Assembly: GCF_003732545.1 (NCBI RefSeq)
Contig: NZ_AYKF01000063.1
Location: 1 to 63,717, forward strand
Reading direction: 5' to 3'
Length of the DNA: 63,717 bases
DNA from: Salinisphaera orenii subsp. halophila YIM 95161
GTDB lineage: Bacteria > Pseudomonadota > Gammaproteobacteria > Nevskiales > Salinisphaeraceae
Shown here: piece by piece, positions 35,121 through 43,988 of the stretch
Position numbering within the stretch: the first letter of the stretch is position 1
How the letters are laid out: every line of letters begins with the position of its first letter
Program-made: the position numbers and the translations under genes
The notes under the pieces: generated by a model
Told to the model about the DNA's origin: nothing
What the model saw: the letters and a program-made list of their open reading frames with translations, nothing else
Database searches by the model: none

Positions 35121-36133
35121 CGGGCGTGCTCGGCCGGCGGCTGCATCGTCATGTACGGCGCGCCGATCTCGCTGCGGGAGACGATCGCCATGACCTTCTC
35201 GACCGTGTCCGCATCGAGTTCCTCACGCCAGCGCCAGGCGGAGATTTCCGGGTCCTTGTACACGCTGTAGTACCCGGAGCGCGCACTGCGCGTACTCTGC
35301 GCGACGAAATCGGCCGTCTGCTCGTTCCAGGACAGGCCGCATGCGTCGAACAAGGCGCGCAACCGCGTTTCCGGCGCGCGACAGACGTCCTCGTAATAGA
35401 CGCAGTGATAGCGTCCGGTATCACGGCTGTCACGCCACGCCTTCTCATTGATCAGCACCCAGCGCCAGGCGAGACGCTCGACCGGCGTCAGCGTCTTCAT
35501 GCGATCGATGGCAATGCCGTAGCGCTCACCGAGCGGCGTGCCCTCGACCGCGGCAAAGATCCCGTAGTCCTCGCTGTTGGAGTTCGCGCTCGAAAAGCTG
35601 TTACCCGCCAGACCGCGGTTCACGGATGCGATATAGCCGCAGGGGTGACGCAAGAGATGCACACCCCGGGCCTCCGGTAGCACCGTGAGCGCGGTGCCCA
35701 GACGGCCCAGGGAGTTGATCGACTTCCACACGATCCGGCGATCGGCGTACCGACGGGCGTTGACGTGAAACAGGACGGGGAAATCCGGGTAGAAGCGGCT
35801 GACCACGCGCGCGAACTCGACGCCGACATCCATCAGCCGTGCGCGCGGCGTCGACATATAGGCCTTGGCGAACAGGGGGCGCTTGCCGGCCACCCGCTGC
35901 GCGCGGATATCGGGCAGGCGCGCCACGAACTCCTGCAGCTCCCGGGCATGGTCCGCGGCATCATCGAGAGACGGATCGCGCGGCATCGCAAGCGGCGACC
36001 AGCTGTCCGGCTCGTGCCGATACAGCACGTCCGGATGGCTGTCGAACAGCTTGCCGATCCAGGTCGTGCCCGACCGGGGCATGCCGAACAACAGGATGCA
36101 GCCATCGCCCGTCACGGTATCCCGATCAGGCAT
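35117..36133 (-). CDS. PAPS-dependent sulfotransferase within the XrtA operon
   Basis: The 338-residue protein has a canonical PAPS loop (FGMPRSGTTWIGKLF) at about residues 16-30 and the 3-prime phosphate site with VHLLRHPCGYIASVNRG near 155. It is a Sulfotransfer_1/3 type enzyme acting on carbohydrates. The ATG at 36133 overlaps the amidotransferase stop by 8 bases, which decides the start over a longer frame. Being embedded among glycosyltransferase genes, it very probably sulfates the repeat unit or polymer; this is inference from context. Confidence 0.88.
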   Translation of the reverse strand: MPDRDTVTGDGCILLFGMPRSGTTWIGKLFDSHPDVLYRHEPDSWSPLAMPRDPSLDDAADHARELQEFVARLPDIRAQRVAGKRPLFAKAYMSTPRARLMDVGVEFARVVSRFYPDFPVLFHVNARRYADRRIVWKSINSLGRLGTALTVLPEARGVHLLRHPCGYIASVNRGLAGNSFSSANSNSEDYGIFAAVEGTPLGERYGIAIDRMKTLTPVERLAWRWVLINEKAWRDSRDTGRYHCVYYEDVCRAPETRLRALFDACGLSWNEQTADFVAQSTRSARSGYYSVYKDPEISAWRWREELDADTVEKVMAIVSRSEIGAPYMTMQPPAEHAR

Positions 36134-38057
36134 GAGCCGGTTCCGCCGTCGTCGTGACGTCGTGCGTCGCTCCACCGAGCTGACGCGCGAGAAAGCGCGA
36201 GAGCATCAGCAGCGACCAGATCGCGGGGCCGTGATCACGCCGCCCGGAGACGTGCTGTTCCCACAGGTCGGCGAGTGCGCTGCGGTCGAACACGCCGCAG
36301 TCGACCAGCGGCCCCGCCGTGAGCGCGCCTTCGCCGGCGTCGCGCAGCGGCCCGCGGAACCAGTCCGCGATCGGCGCGGAGAACCCCTGCTTGCGGCGGT
36401 ACAGGATGTCGTCCGACAGGTGCCCCTCAAAGGCCTTCTTGAGCACGTACTTGCCTTGTCCCCGATGCAGTTTGAGGTCGGGGCGCAGGCTCGCGGACCA
36501 CCCCACGAACTCGTGATCCAGCAGCGGCACGCGCACCTCGAGACCGTGCGCCATGCTGGCCCGATCGACCTTGGTGAGAATGTCGCCCGGCAGCCAGGTC
36601 TTGAAATCCAGATATTGGGCGACCGAGAGCGCGTGCTCGGTGCCGGCGTTATCGCCGTGCGCGCGGAACAGATCCCGCGCGCGATAACCGTCGAGTTCGG
36701 ACTTGAACGCCGTGCTGTACAGGCGCTCGCGCAGATCCTGCGGAATCACGGAGACGCTGTGGCAGTAGGCCTCCGCCGTGTCCATGGCCAGCGACTGGAA
36801 GGTGGTCTTGGCCCGGAACACGCGCGGCGCCCAATCCATTTTCGGATAGAGCGCGCCAAGAACGCCAAACACCGGTTTGCGGATCGAGGCCGGCAGCCTG
36901 GCGCGCGCACGCGATTCGTTCCAGTGCAGCCGATAGCGACGATAGCCGGCGAAGTTCTCGTCGCCGCCGTCGCCGGACAGTGCGACCTTCACCTGCTGCC
37001 GGGCGAGCTCGCAGACGCGATAGGTCGGCAGCGCGGAGCTGTCGGCAAAGGGTTCGTCGTAGACGTCGACCAGCGTATCGATGAGGCCGAATTCCTGACT
37101 CGCGATCCGATGCTCACGATGATCGGTGCCGAACTGACGCGCGACCTGACGGGCGTGGTCGGATTCGTCGAAGTCGGCATGGTCGAAGCCGATCGCGCAG
37201 GTCTTGACCGGCTCGTCGGAGGCATCGGCCATGAGCGAGACCACCGCGCTGGAATCGACGCCCCCGGACAGAAACGCCCCGAGCGGCACGTCCGCGACCA
37301 GACGCATGCGCACCGCCTCGTCCAGCCGCTCGTGCAGCTCGGTGGCCGTGGCCTCGGGCGCGTCGCTCTGCCGGGTCTCGAAGTCCAGATCCCAGTAGGC
37401 CGTCGGCGACGGCGCCGCACCGGGCTGCCATGACAGCGTGTGCCCGGCGGCCAGCTTGAAGGTGTCGCGGAAGATCGCGTACGGCTCGGGCACGTAGCCG
37501 AGCGCGAGATAGCATTCCAGTGCCCGCGGCGCGACGCTGCGCCCGACCCGCGGGTGCGCCATCAAGGTCTTGAGTTCGGAGCCGAAGACGAGATCGCCGT
37601 CGGCCGTCAGCCCGTAGTACAGGGGCTTGATGCCGAGCCGGTCGCGGGCGAGAAAAACGCGCTGCGTCTGCGCGTCCCAGATCGCGAAGGCGAACATGCC
37701 GCGCAGATGATCGACGCAGGACTCGCCCCAGTGCTGCCAGGCCCGCAGCAGCGTTTCCGTGTCACAGTGGCCGTCGAAATGATAACCCGCCTGTTCGAGC
37801 TCGGCGTTGAGCGCTCGGTAGTTGTAGATTTCGCCGTTGTAGACGAGCGTGTAGCGGCCGTCATCGCTGCGCATCGGCTGCTCGCCGCTGGCCGGGTCGA
37901 TGATGGTCAACCGACGATGACCGAGCCCCGCCCCGGCCAGCAGCGCGCAGTCGTGCTGATCCGGCCCACGGTGAGCCTGCGCCGTGTTCATCGCCTCCAG
38001 GGTCGCCCGTTCGGGCGCGCGTCCGTCGGCGGTGATGATGCCTGTCAATCCACACAT
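36126..38057 (-). CDS. XrtA-associated asparagine-synthase-like amidotransferase
   Basis: The 643-residue protein has an N-terminal glutaminase domain (nucleophile Cys2 in MCGLTGII; YNGEIYNY; GMFAFAIWD) and a synthetase domain with the PP-loop LSGGVDSSAVVSL near residue 265. It matches the exosortase A amidotransferase 1 family (TIGR03108 by memory). It probably moves glutamine nitrogen onto a carboxylate of the polymer precursor, such as a uronamide. The ATG at 38057 is fixed by the need for Cys at position 2. It lies 11 bases after the upstream glycosyltransferase. Confidence 0.93.
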   Translation of the reverse strand: MCGLTGIITADGRAPERATLEAMNTAQAHRGPDQHDCALLAGAGLGHRRLTIIDPASGEQPMRSDDGRYTLVYNGEIYNYRALNAELEQAGYHFDGHCDTETLLRAWQHWGESCVDHLRGMFAFAIWDAQTQRVFLARDRLGIKPLYYGLTADGDLVFGSELKTLMAHPRVGRSVAPRALECYLALGYVPEPYAIFRDTFKLAAGHTLSWQPGAAPSPTAYWDLDFETRQSDAPEATATELHERLDEAVRMRLVADVPLGAFLSGGVDSSAVVSLMADASDEPVKTCAIGFDHADFDESDHARQVARQFGTDHREHRIASQEFGLIDTLVDVYDEPFADSSALPTYRVCELARQQVKVALSGDGGDENFAGYRRYRLHWNESRARARLPASIRKPVFGVLGALYPKMDWAPRVFRAKTTFQSLAMDTAEAYCHSVSVIPQDLRERLYSTAFKSELDGYRARDLFRAHGDNAGTEHALSVAQYLDFKTWLPGDILTKVDRASMAHGLEVRVPLLDHEFVGWSASLRPDLKLHRGQGKYVLKKAFEGHLSDDILYRRKQGFSAPIADWFRGPLRDAGEGALTAGPLVDCGVFDRSALADLWEQHVSGRRDHGPAIWSLLMLSRFLARQLGGATHDVTTTAEPAHA

Positions 38058-38068
38058 AGCGTCGAGTG

Positions 38069-39244
38069 CTAGTCTCCGAGCAACTGGTCGTAGAGGCGTA
38101 TGTAGCCGTCGGTCATGGCCGCCACGCTGAACGCCTCGCACACGCGGGCCCGACCGGCCTCGCCGTAGGCGCGCCGGGTCTCCGGTGCCGCGGCGAGCGA
38201 CCGCATCGCTTCGGCCAGCGCCGAGGCGTTGCCGGACGGCACGAGCATGCCGGTGCATTCCGGGGCCACCAGCTCCGGGTTGCCGCCCACCGCCGTGGCC
38301 ACCACCGGCAGGCCGCTGGCCATGGCTTCGAGGATCGTCAGCGCCACGCCTTCGGCCACCGACGAGCAGACGTAGATGTCCAGGTCGCGCAGCACCGCCT
38401 CGACGTCATCGCGCGAACCCGGCAGCCGGACCCGGTCCGCGAGACCGTATTCGGCCACCCGCGCCTCGAGTGCGGCCCGCGCCGGGCCGTCGCCGACGAT
38501 GACGAGTCCCAGCCGCTGATCGCCCTCGGCCGCGCAGGCTTCGGCGAAGGCGTCGATCAGCGTATCGAAGCCCTTCACCGGGTCGAGGCGCCCCACGGTA
38601 CCGAACAATATATCGCACGCAACCAGATCCGGTACGGCGCGGTCGGTCCCGATCCCGGTGTCGGCCGGCGCGTAGCGCGCGGTATCGATCCCGTTATAGA
38701 TGAGCTGCGTGCGCGCGCGCCCCACCCGTACCTCGTCCACGAGCCAGCGTTCCAGATCCGCGGAGACCGGCACGAAACGGCTGATGGCCGGCGCCAGCAC
38801 CCGCCGCATCCAGCGATATCTGGGATTGCTGCCCTGAGGATCCGAGACATCGCGCCCGTGCTCGGCGTGCACGATCCGTCGAACCCCGGCGAGCCGGGCC
38901 CAGAAGGCCACGTCCAGCGCTCCGATATTGTAGGTGTGCACGATGGCCGGACGCAGCGCACGCAGCCGGCGCGTCAGGCGCAGATAGGCGGCCACGTCCT
39001 TGCCCGGCCGCTTGCCCAGCGCCTCGACCGGCACGCCGAGGGCTTCGGCCCGATCGGCGCGCACGCCCCGGCCACGCAGGCAGAGGATGCGATGCGCATA
39101 GCGATCACAGGTTCGCGCAATGACGGTGAGCGCCACCGTCTCCATGCCGCCGACACCGAATTCGTCCAGCACATGCACGATCACCGGTCGCGCCGCGGCG
39201 GTCGGATGCTCGGCGTGGGCCTGGGTCCGCGGCATGCCGGTCAC
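38069..39244 (-). CDS. XrtA-associated family 4 glycosyltransferase (TIGR03088-like)
   Basis: The 391-residue GT-B protein has IVHVLDEFGVGGMETV near residue 22, KRPGKDVAAYLRLTRRLR, IVHAEHGRDVSDPQGSNPRY and LIYNGIDTARYAP. These are hallmarks of the second sugar transferase of PEP-CTERM/EpsH loci. The donor-site region (SSVAEGVALTILEAMASG) lies near 300. It is translated from an ATG overlapping the XrtA stop. Confidence 0.93.
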   Translation of the reverse strand: MTGMPRTQAHAEHPTAAARPVIVHVLDEFGVGGMETVALTVIARTCDRYAHRILCLRGRGVRADRAEALGVPVEALGKRPGKDVAAYLRLTRRLRALRPAIVHTYNIGALDVAFWARLAGVRRIVHAEHGRDVSDPQGSNPRYRWMRRVLAPAISRFVPVSADLERWLVDEVRVGRARTQLIYNGIDTARYAPADTGIGTDRAVPDLVACDILFGTVGRLDPVKGFDTLIDAFAEACAAEGDQRLGLVIVGDGPARAALEARVAEYGLADRVRLPGSRDDVEAVLRDLDIYVCSSVAEGVALTILEAMASGLPVVATAVGGNPELVAPECTGMLVPSGNASALAEAMRSLAAAPETRRAYGEAGRARVCEAFSVAAMTDGYIRLYDQLLGD

Positions 39245-40758
39245 GACCGTTCGCGCTCGACGGCTTCGACCGCGGCCCGGGCCATATCCACGAGCGCTGC
39301 GTCGTCATCCGCGGCCGCCGCGGAGGCCTGTGCCAGACGCAACACGGCCACATCGCCGGACTGGCCGAAGAGCATATACAGCGCCTGCCATGCGCGCAGC
39401 ATGGGCCCGGGGTTGAGCCAGCGGTCACCGATGCGCGCCACGGACCAGATCTCCCAGCGCTGGCTGGCGTTGCGCCGCTGAAGTTCGAGCCGCCGGAACG
39501 TCGGCGCGGCGTCGCCCTTCAACGCCGCACTGCCCTGCCGCAGCACCTGCCAGCGTTGCTCGTCATGGACGCGATCCGCAGCATCGTCCGGCGCCAGGCG
39601 GACATAGTCGACGCGAATCGCGCCCTGACTCTCACCATAGACACGGCTGACATGTGGGCGCTCGGAGGCCAGCGGCATTCCCGGCCCGTCCCACGGGCCG
39701 GTGTCGTTAGCCTTCTTTCCGGCCAGCGTCTGCGGCAGCGTCGGCGCGGTCCGGTCCGCGGCATGCGCCATGGCGCTGGCGACGCCGAACCAGACCGCGG
39801 GGACGATGATCACGACCATCGCCAGAGCGGTGACCACGATCGCCCGCCGGCCGGCCACCGGCCGGTCGGCGGCTGCCGCGGCCGGCGGTCGGGGCGGCGG
39901 CTCGTGCCACGGCCAGCCCGCGAGGAACAGCAACACCAGAACCGTGCCGAAGAACTGCCAGCCGAAGATGGCGTGATCGGTTCCGGTGGCGTATTCGAGA
40001 CCGAAGTATTCGCCGATGAGGATCGTGAAGAACACGCGCAGACCGTTGGCGATGATCGGCACGATCATCGAGGCCGCGATGAAGATCAGACGCCGGTGCA
40101 GGCTCTGATAGAACAGATAGGCGTAGAGCACGCCGAAGGCGGTCGTGGCGACGAAGAACTTGATCCCGCTGCAGGCTTCGGCGACATGCCAGGCCGACAC
40201 CGGCGTATCGATCATGTGCCCGCTCATGAATACCGGCACATCGGTGAACCCGAGCGCGAACACCGACAGATGCGCGGTCACCGTCTGCAGCGGCTCGACC
40301 ATGAAATTGCCGAACGGAATCGCGAACAGCACATAGCCCATCGGAAACGCCAGCACGCGCGCGACGGCCCGCCCGTAGAAGACATAGATCAGCACCGGCC
40401 AGATCGCCACCACGGCAACGTGCTGGAACAGGTTGATGCGCGACGCCGCGCCGACCAGCCACAGCCCGCCGAGGCCCAGGGCGAGCACCAATGCCCGCGG
40501 CCGCGGCTCGGCCGCCACGCGCGCCAGCCAGGCGCGGCGCCCCCAGACCAGGACCGCACAGACCGGAAAGATGAGATAGGCGTATTCGAACGTACCGGTA
40601 CGCCCCCAGGTCGCGACGAGCGAGGCATAGGTCGAGGCGAACGCCGCGACATAGACCGCCATGGTCAGCACGAAACCCGCGTGCACGGCCCGGTTGACCG
40701 ATGCACCGGCCGCGGTCGTACCCGACATCGTGCCCGCCGTCGTCCCGGCGCGGCTCAT
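39241..40758 (-). CDS. xrtA: exosortase A with C-terminal EpsI domain
   Basis: The 505-residue protein has about eight membrane helices and the three catalytic residues of exosortases. These are Cys196 in EACSGI, Arg241 in NGLRVFF and His262 in GTDHAIFGW. Residues from about 310 on form the EpsI domain, normal for XrtA. The enzyme cuts PEP-CTERM proteins near the membrane after the PEP motif and probably hands them to an acceptor. Two likely substrates are encoded at 58585 and 59627. Both ends overlap neighbours by ATGA. Confidence 0.96.
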   Translation of the reverse strand: MSRAGTTAGTMSGTTAAGASVNRAVHAGFVLTMAVYVAAFASTYASLVATWGRTGTFEYAYLIFPVCAVLVWGRRAWLARVAAEPRPRALVLALGLGGLWLVGAASRINLFQHVAVVAIWPVLIYVFYGRAVARVLAFPMGYVLFAIPFGNFMVEPLQTVTAHLSVFALGFTDVPVFMSGHMIDTPVSAWHVAEACSGIKFFVATTAFGVLYAYLFYQSLHRRLIFIAASMIVPIIANGLRVFFTILIGEYFGLEYATGTDHAIFGWQFFGTVLVLLFLAGWPWHEPPPRPPAAAAADRPVAGRRAIVVTALAMVVIIVPAVWFGVASAMAHAADRTAPTLPQTLAGKKANDTGPWDGPGMPLASERPHVSRVYGESQGAIRVDYVRLAPDDAADRVHDEQRWQVLRQGSAALKGDAAPTFRRLELQRRNASQRWEIWSVARIGDRWLNPGPMLRAWQALYMLFGQSGDVAVLRLAQASAAAADDDAALVDMARAAVEAVERERS

Positions 40759-42008
40759 GCCGACAACCCCGCGGTCGCGCCCGATATCGCCGCACCGGCC
40801 GACTCACCGACACCGACCAGCGACCGCAACTCGGCGAAGCGCGCTTCCCAGCCGTAGTGGCGCAGCACGTAATCCCGAGCGCGGCCGGCGGTTTCGGCGC
40901 GGCCGGTCTCGCGGCCGAGAATCTCGACGACCGCGCTGGCGAAGTCGTCTGCCGTGCCGGCAACCGGGGCCACCTGAGCCGGCGCCGGTACCAGCCCGGC
41001 GGCGGCCTGCTCGGTCATCACCGTCGGCCGCCCCATCGCCAGCGCCTCGAGCACCTTGTTCTGGATGCCGCGCGCGATCCGCATGGGGGCGATCGCGGCG
41101 TCGGCATGCGCGAGATACGGCCGCACGTCCGGCACCGCGCCGGTGACCTGCACCCCGGGGTGCGACGCCAGCGCACGAACACGCGCTGTCGGGCGGGTGC
41201 CGACGATGCTCAGACGGGCCTCGGGCCGCGTCTCCCGAATCCGGGGCAGCACGGCCTCCACGAACCAGACCATCGCATCGGCGTTGGCACCGTAGTCCAT
41301 GGCGCCGGTGAACACGAGTTGCGAGCCCGTCTCGTTCCCGTACGGGTTGTCGTACCCGAGACCGGGATCGAAATAGTCCGCATCCACGCCGTTGCCGAGG
41401 GCATGCACGCGCCCGGCGACTTCGGGCGCGGCACGGCGAAAGAAGTCGGCCTCGGCCTCGGAAACGAAAACACTGGCGTCGAACCGGGCCGCGAGCGCGC
41501 GCTCGCCCTGGAACAGCCGCTTCGCCTCACGCGCATAGACCCAGCGCATCGGCAGGCGGCTGCTGCCGGCATACTGCTGCCACTTGTCGGAATCGACGTC
41601 GACGAAGTCGAGCACGCGGCGCACATCGCTCCCCGCGTCCAGGGCATAGGGCGCCATCGTCGACGAGAACACGAACACCGCGTCGATGGGATGCTGGCCG
41701 AGTACGCGGCGCACCCAGCGGGTCATGGCACGGTCGCGGTAGTAGCCGAAACTCAGGGCCTCGCCGCGCCAGAGACCATTCAGGCTTCTCGCCTTGGCAC
41801 GCAGCCCCGGCAGCGGCCGATAGCACTGCTCCGCGCACAGTCCATCCAGCGCCTCGCGATGCGACCAGTCCGCGGGATCGTCCACGAAGGTGCCCAGGTG
41901 CACGCGGTGGTGTGCCACAAGCGCGCGCAGCCAGTGATAGGCACGAATCTTGTCGCCCTTGTTCGGCGGGTACGGAATGCGGTGGCAGAGAAAGAGGATG
42001 TCGCCCAT
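40755..42008 (-). CDS. XrtA-associated glycosyltransferase (TIGR03087-like)
   Basis: The 417-residue GT4-like protein opens with ILFLCHRIPYPPNKGDKIRAY, the signature of the first sugar transferase of PEP-CTERM/EpsH systems. It continues with FVDVDSDKWQQYA, VSEAEADFFR, VFTGAMDYGANADA and QNKVLEALAMGRP. It builds the repeat unit in the cytoplasm. The start is 10 bases after the FemAB-like gene and the stop overlaps xrtA. Confidence 0.95.
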   Translation of the reverse strand: MGDILFLCHRIPYPPNKGDKIRAYHWLRALVAHHRVHLGTFVDDPADWSHREALDGLCAEQCYRPLPGLRAKARSLNGLWRGEALSFGYYRDRAMTRWVRRVLGQHPIDAVFVFSSTMAPYALDAGSDVRRVLDFVDVDSDKWQQYAGSSRLPMRWVYAREAKRLFQGERALAARFDASVFVSEAEADFFRRAAPEVAGRVHALGNGVDADYFDPGLGYDNPYGNETGSQLVFTGAMDYGANADAMVWFVEAVLPRIRETRPEARLSIVGTRPTARVRALASHPGVQVTGAVPDVRPYLAHADAAIAPMRIARGIQNKVLEALAMGRPTVMTEQAAAGLVPAPAQVAPVAGTADDFASAVVEILGRETGRAETAGRARDYVLRHYGWEARFAELRSLVGVGESAGAAISGATAGLSA

Positions 42009-42018
42009 GGCGGGAGTC

Positions 42019-43053
42019 TCAGCCCAGATTGCGTGACAGCAACGGCCCGATCACGCGTGTGACCGGGATCGGCAGTTTCTGCCATGCCCGGATCACACGC
42101 TGGTAGCGCGGATTGGCCGGGCTCAGGTCGGGCAGGCTGTCGGCCTCGACCAGATAATACTCGTAGGCCAGCGGCTGCGGCTCGAAACCCCAGTGGCGCT
42201 TGAAGTGAAACGGGCCCGTCTCGCGCTTGCTGCGCCCGAAGTCGAAGACCCGCACGCCGCGAGCCGCGGCATGCGACATCAGCGCCCAGTAGAGATAGTC
42301 GTTGGCCTTGAGCTCGCGGGCGCGCTCGCCGGCGCCCGCATAGTAGGGCAACACCTCGTCGCGGAAATAGAAGCTCAGCACGCTGGCCACCGGCTCACCC
42401 TCGTGGGTGATGGTCAGCACTTCGACGGCGTCGCCGAAGGTCTCCAGCAGCAGCGTCATGTATTTCTTGGAGAACACCGGCGTGCCGAGATTGCGCAGGC
42501 TGTAGGCGTAGAGCGGATACAGGCGCTCGACGTCGCTGTCGATCTCGGCCGCCATCCCGAGCTTCATCGCCTTGCGCACGACCGCCCGCTGCTTGCGCGG
42601 AATCACCTGGAGATTGGCCTCGTCGTCGGCCGCGATCTCGCGCCGGAACGTGTAATACAGATCCTTGCCGTGCCAGTCGGCGTGGCGCGGTGTGCGCTCG
42701 CGGGCCTCCAGATAGTCCACGCCGAGACGACGCGCCAGCTCGCAGGCATGGGCATAGAGCGCGGCCTCGGCACGCTCGGTGGCCGCCAGCGCGCCCCCAT
42801 AGACGCAGAACGGGGTCGAGATCAGCGCGTTCGCGAACAAACGACTCTTGACGTGCACCAACGGCAGCACGCCCTCGATCCGTCCGTCCGTTTCCGCGTA
42901 CAGGAAGTGGCAGCGGTGGCCGAACGCGCCCTCGATGACGCGCTTCCAGCCGGCCTGGTGAAAGAAGGTGGCGTCGGGCGCTTCGGCCACGAACGCATCC
43001 CAGCGATGGGTATCCGTATCGAGCACGTGAACGACGGGCGTGCTGGCGGTCAT
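42019..43053 (-). CDS. XrtA-associated FemAB/GNAT-like protein
   Basis: The 344-residue protein belongs to the FemAB-like acyltransferases of PEP-CTERM loci (TIGR03019 by memory). It has ATFFHQAGWKRVIE near residue 28, YLEARER, IPRKQRAVVRKA near 150, GTPVFSKKYM, and FDFGRSKRETGPFHFKRHWGF near 275. FemAB proteins transfer aminoacyl groups in cell-wall synthesis. Here the likely acceptor is an amino sugar of the polymer, perhaps one exposed by the deacetylase encoded just upstream. It overlaps that gene by ATGA. Confidence 0.93.
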   Translation of the reverse strand: MTASTPVVHVLDTDTHRWDAFVAEAPDATFFHQAGWKRVIEGAFGHRCHFLYAETDGRIEGVLPLVHVKSRLFANALISTPFCVYGGALAATERAEAALYAHACELARRLGVDYLEARERTPRHADWHGKDLYYTFRREIAADDEANLQVIPRKQRAVVRKAMKLGMAAEIDSDVERLYPLYAYSLRNLGTPVFSKKYMTLLLETFGDAVEVLTITHEGEPVASVLSFYFRDEVLPYYAGAGERARELKANDYLYWALMSHAAARGVRVFDFGRSKRETGPFHFKRHWGFEPQPLAYEYYLVEADSLPDLSPANPRYQRVIRAWQKLPIPVTRVIGPLLSRNLG

Positions 43054-43988
43054 GAGGCTCTCGCAGTCTTGTACGGCGGGTTGTCGAACACGTCGCGATG
43101 GGTCGAGGCAGCGCCCTCGACCGGAAACACGCGATCCATGCGATCCCAGCGGAAGTCGGCCAGCAGCCGCGCCAAGCGCGGCTCGACGCGGTGCAGGTTG
43201 AGATAATGACGAAAACGCGTCTTCAGGCTCACGCCCGGCACCCGCGGCTGGGCCGGGTCCAGCTCCCAGGGGTGGAAATAGAACAGCGCCGCCCGGCCGT
43301 CGCGCCGGTTCACGCGGCGCAGGGCCGCGCGGGTCAGCGCATACGGGTAGAGCCGGAAGAACCCGCCGCCCGCGCAGGGGAAACGTTTGCCGCCGGCCTC
43401 GACCGTGGTCACCGGGATCTCCAGGAGGCCGCTGTCCTGGACCCGGAACGCGAACCGCGGCGCCTCGGCCATGCCGTAGGCGTCGTGCGCACCCGGAAAG
43501 ATGCTCGAACTGTAGACGTGACCGGCTTCGGCCAGCTCGTCAAGCGCCCAGAGATTGGTGCGGCCGATGGAGTAGCTGGGGGCGCGATACCCCCGGACAC
43601 GCTGCCCGGTGACGTCCTCCAGCACGCCCTTCGCCCGCCGGATGTCGGCAGCGAAGGTCGCGCGATCCTGGTTGATCACGCGGACATGATGCATGCCGTG
43701 ACTGGCAATCTCGTGACCGGCATCGACCACGCGCCGCAGCATCCCGGGATGGCGCTCGGCGATCCAGCCGAGCGTGAAGAACGTCGCGCGCACGCCGGCG
43801 AGCTCGAACATCGCCAGAATACGATCCATCGCCGCTTCCACGCGCCCCGGAATGGTTTCCCAGCGTTCGAAGGGCACATGCGACTCGAACGCCGATACCT
43901 GGAAGTACTCCTCCACGTCGACGCTCATGGCATTGACCGGATTGGCGTCCGTCGCGGCCAACGGCTCGGGGACGAATGCGTCACTCAT
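43050..43988 (-). CDS. XrtA-associated polysaccharide deacetylase
   Basis: The 312-residue protein is a NodB-type deacetylase. The metal-binding triad is Asp24 (SVDVEEYF) with His97 and His101 (SHGMHH), followed by RGYRAPSYSI, and FHPWELDP near residue 245. This is the TIGR03006-type enzyme of PEP-CTERM loci; it removes N-acetyl groups from the polymer or its precursor. No signal peptide is seen. The ATG at 43988 overlaps the ATPase stop by 8 bases and begins just before the conserved core. Confidence 0.95.
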   Translation of the reverse strand: MSDAFVPEPLAATDANPVNAMSVDVEEYFQVSAFESHVPFERWETIPGRVEAAMDRILAMFELAGVRATFFTLGWIAERHPGMLRRVVDAGHEIASHGMHHVRVINQDRATFAADIRRAKGVLEDVTGQRVRGYRAPSYSIGRTNLWALDELAEAGHVYSSSIFPGAHDAYGMAEAPRFAFRVQDSGLLEIPVTTVEAGGKRFPCAGGGFFRLYPYALTRAALRRVNRRDGRAALFYFHPWELDPAQPRVPGVSLKTRFRHYLNLHRVEPRLARLLADFRWDRMDRVFPVEGAASTHRDVFDNPPYKTARAS

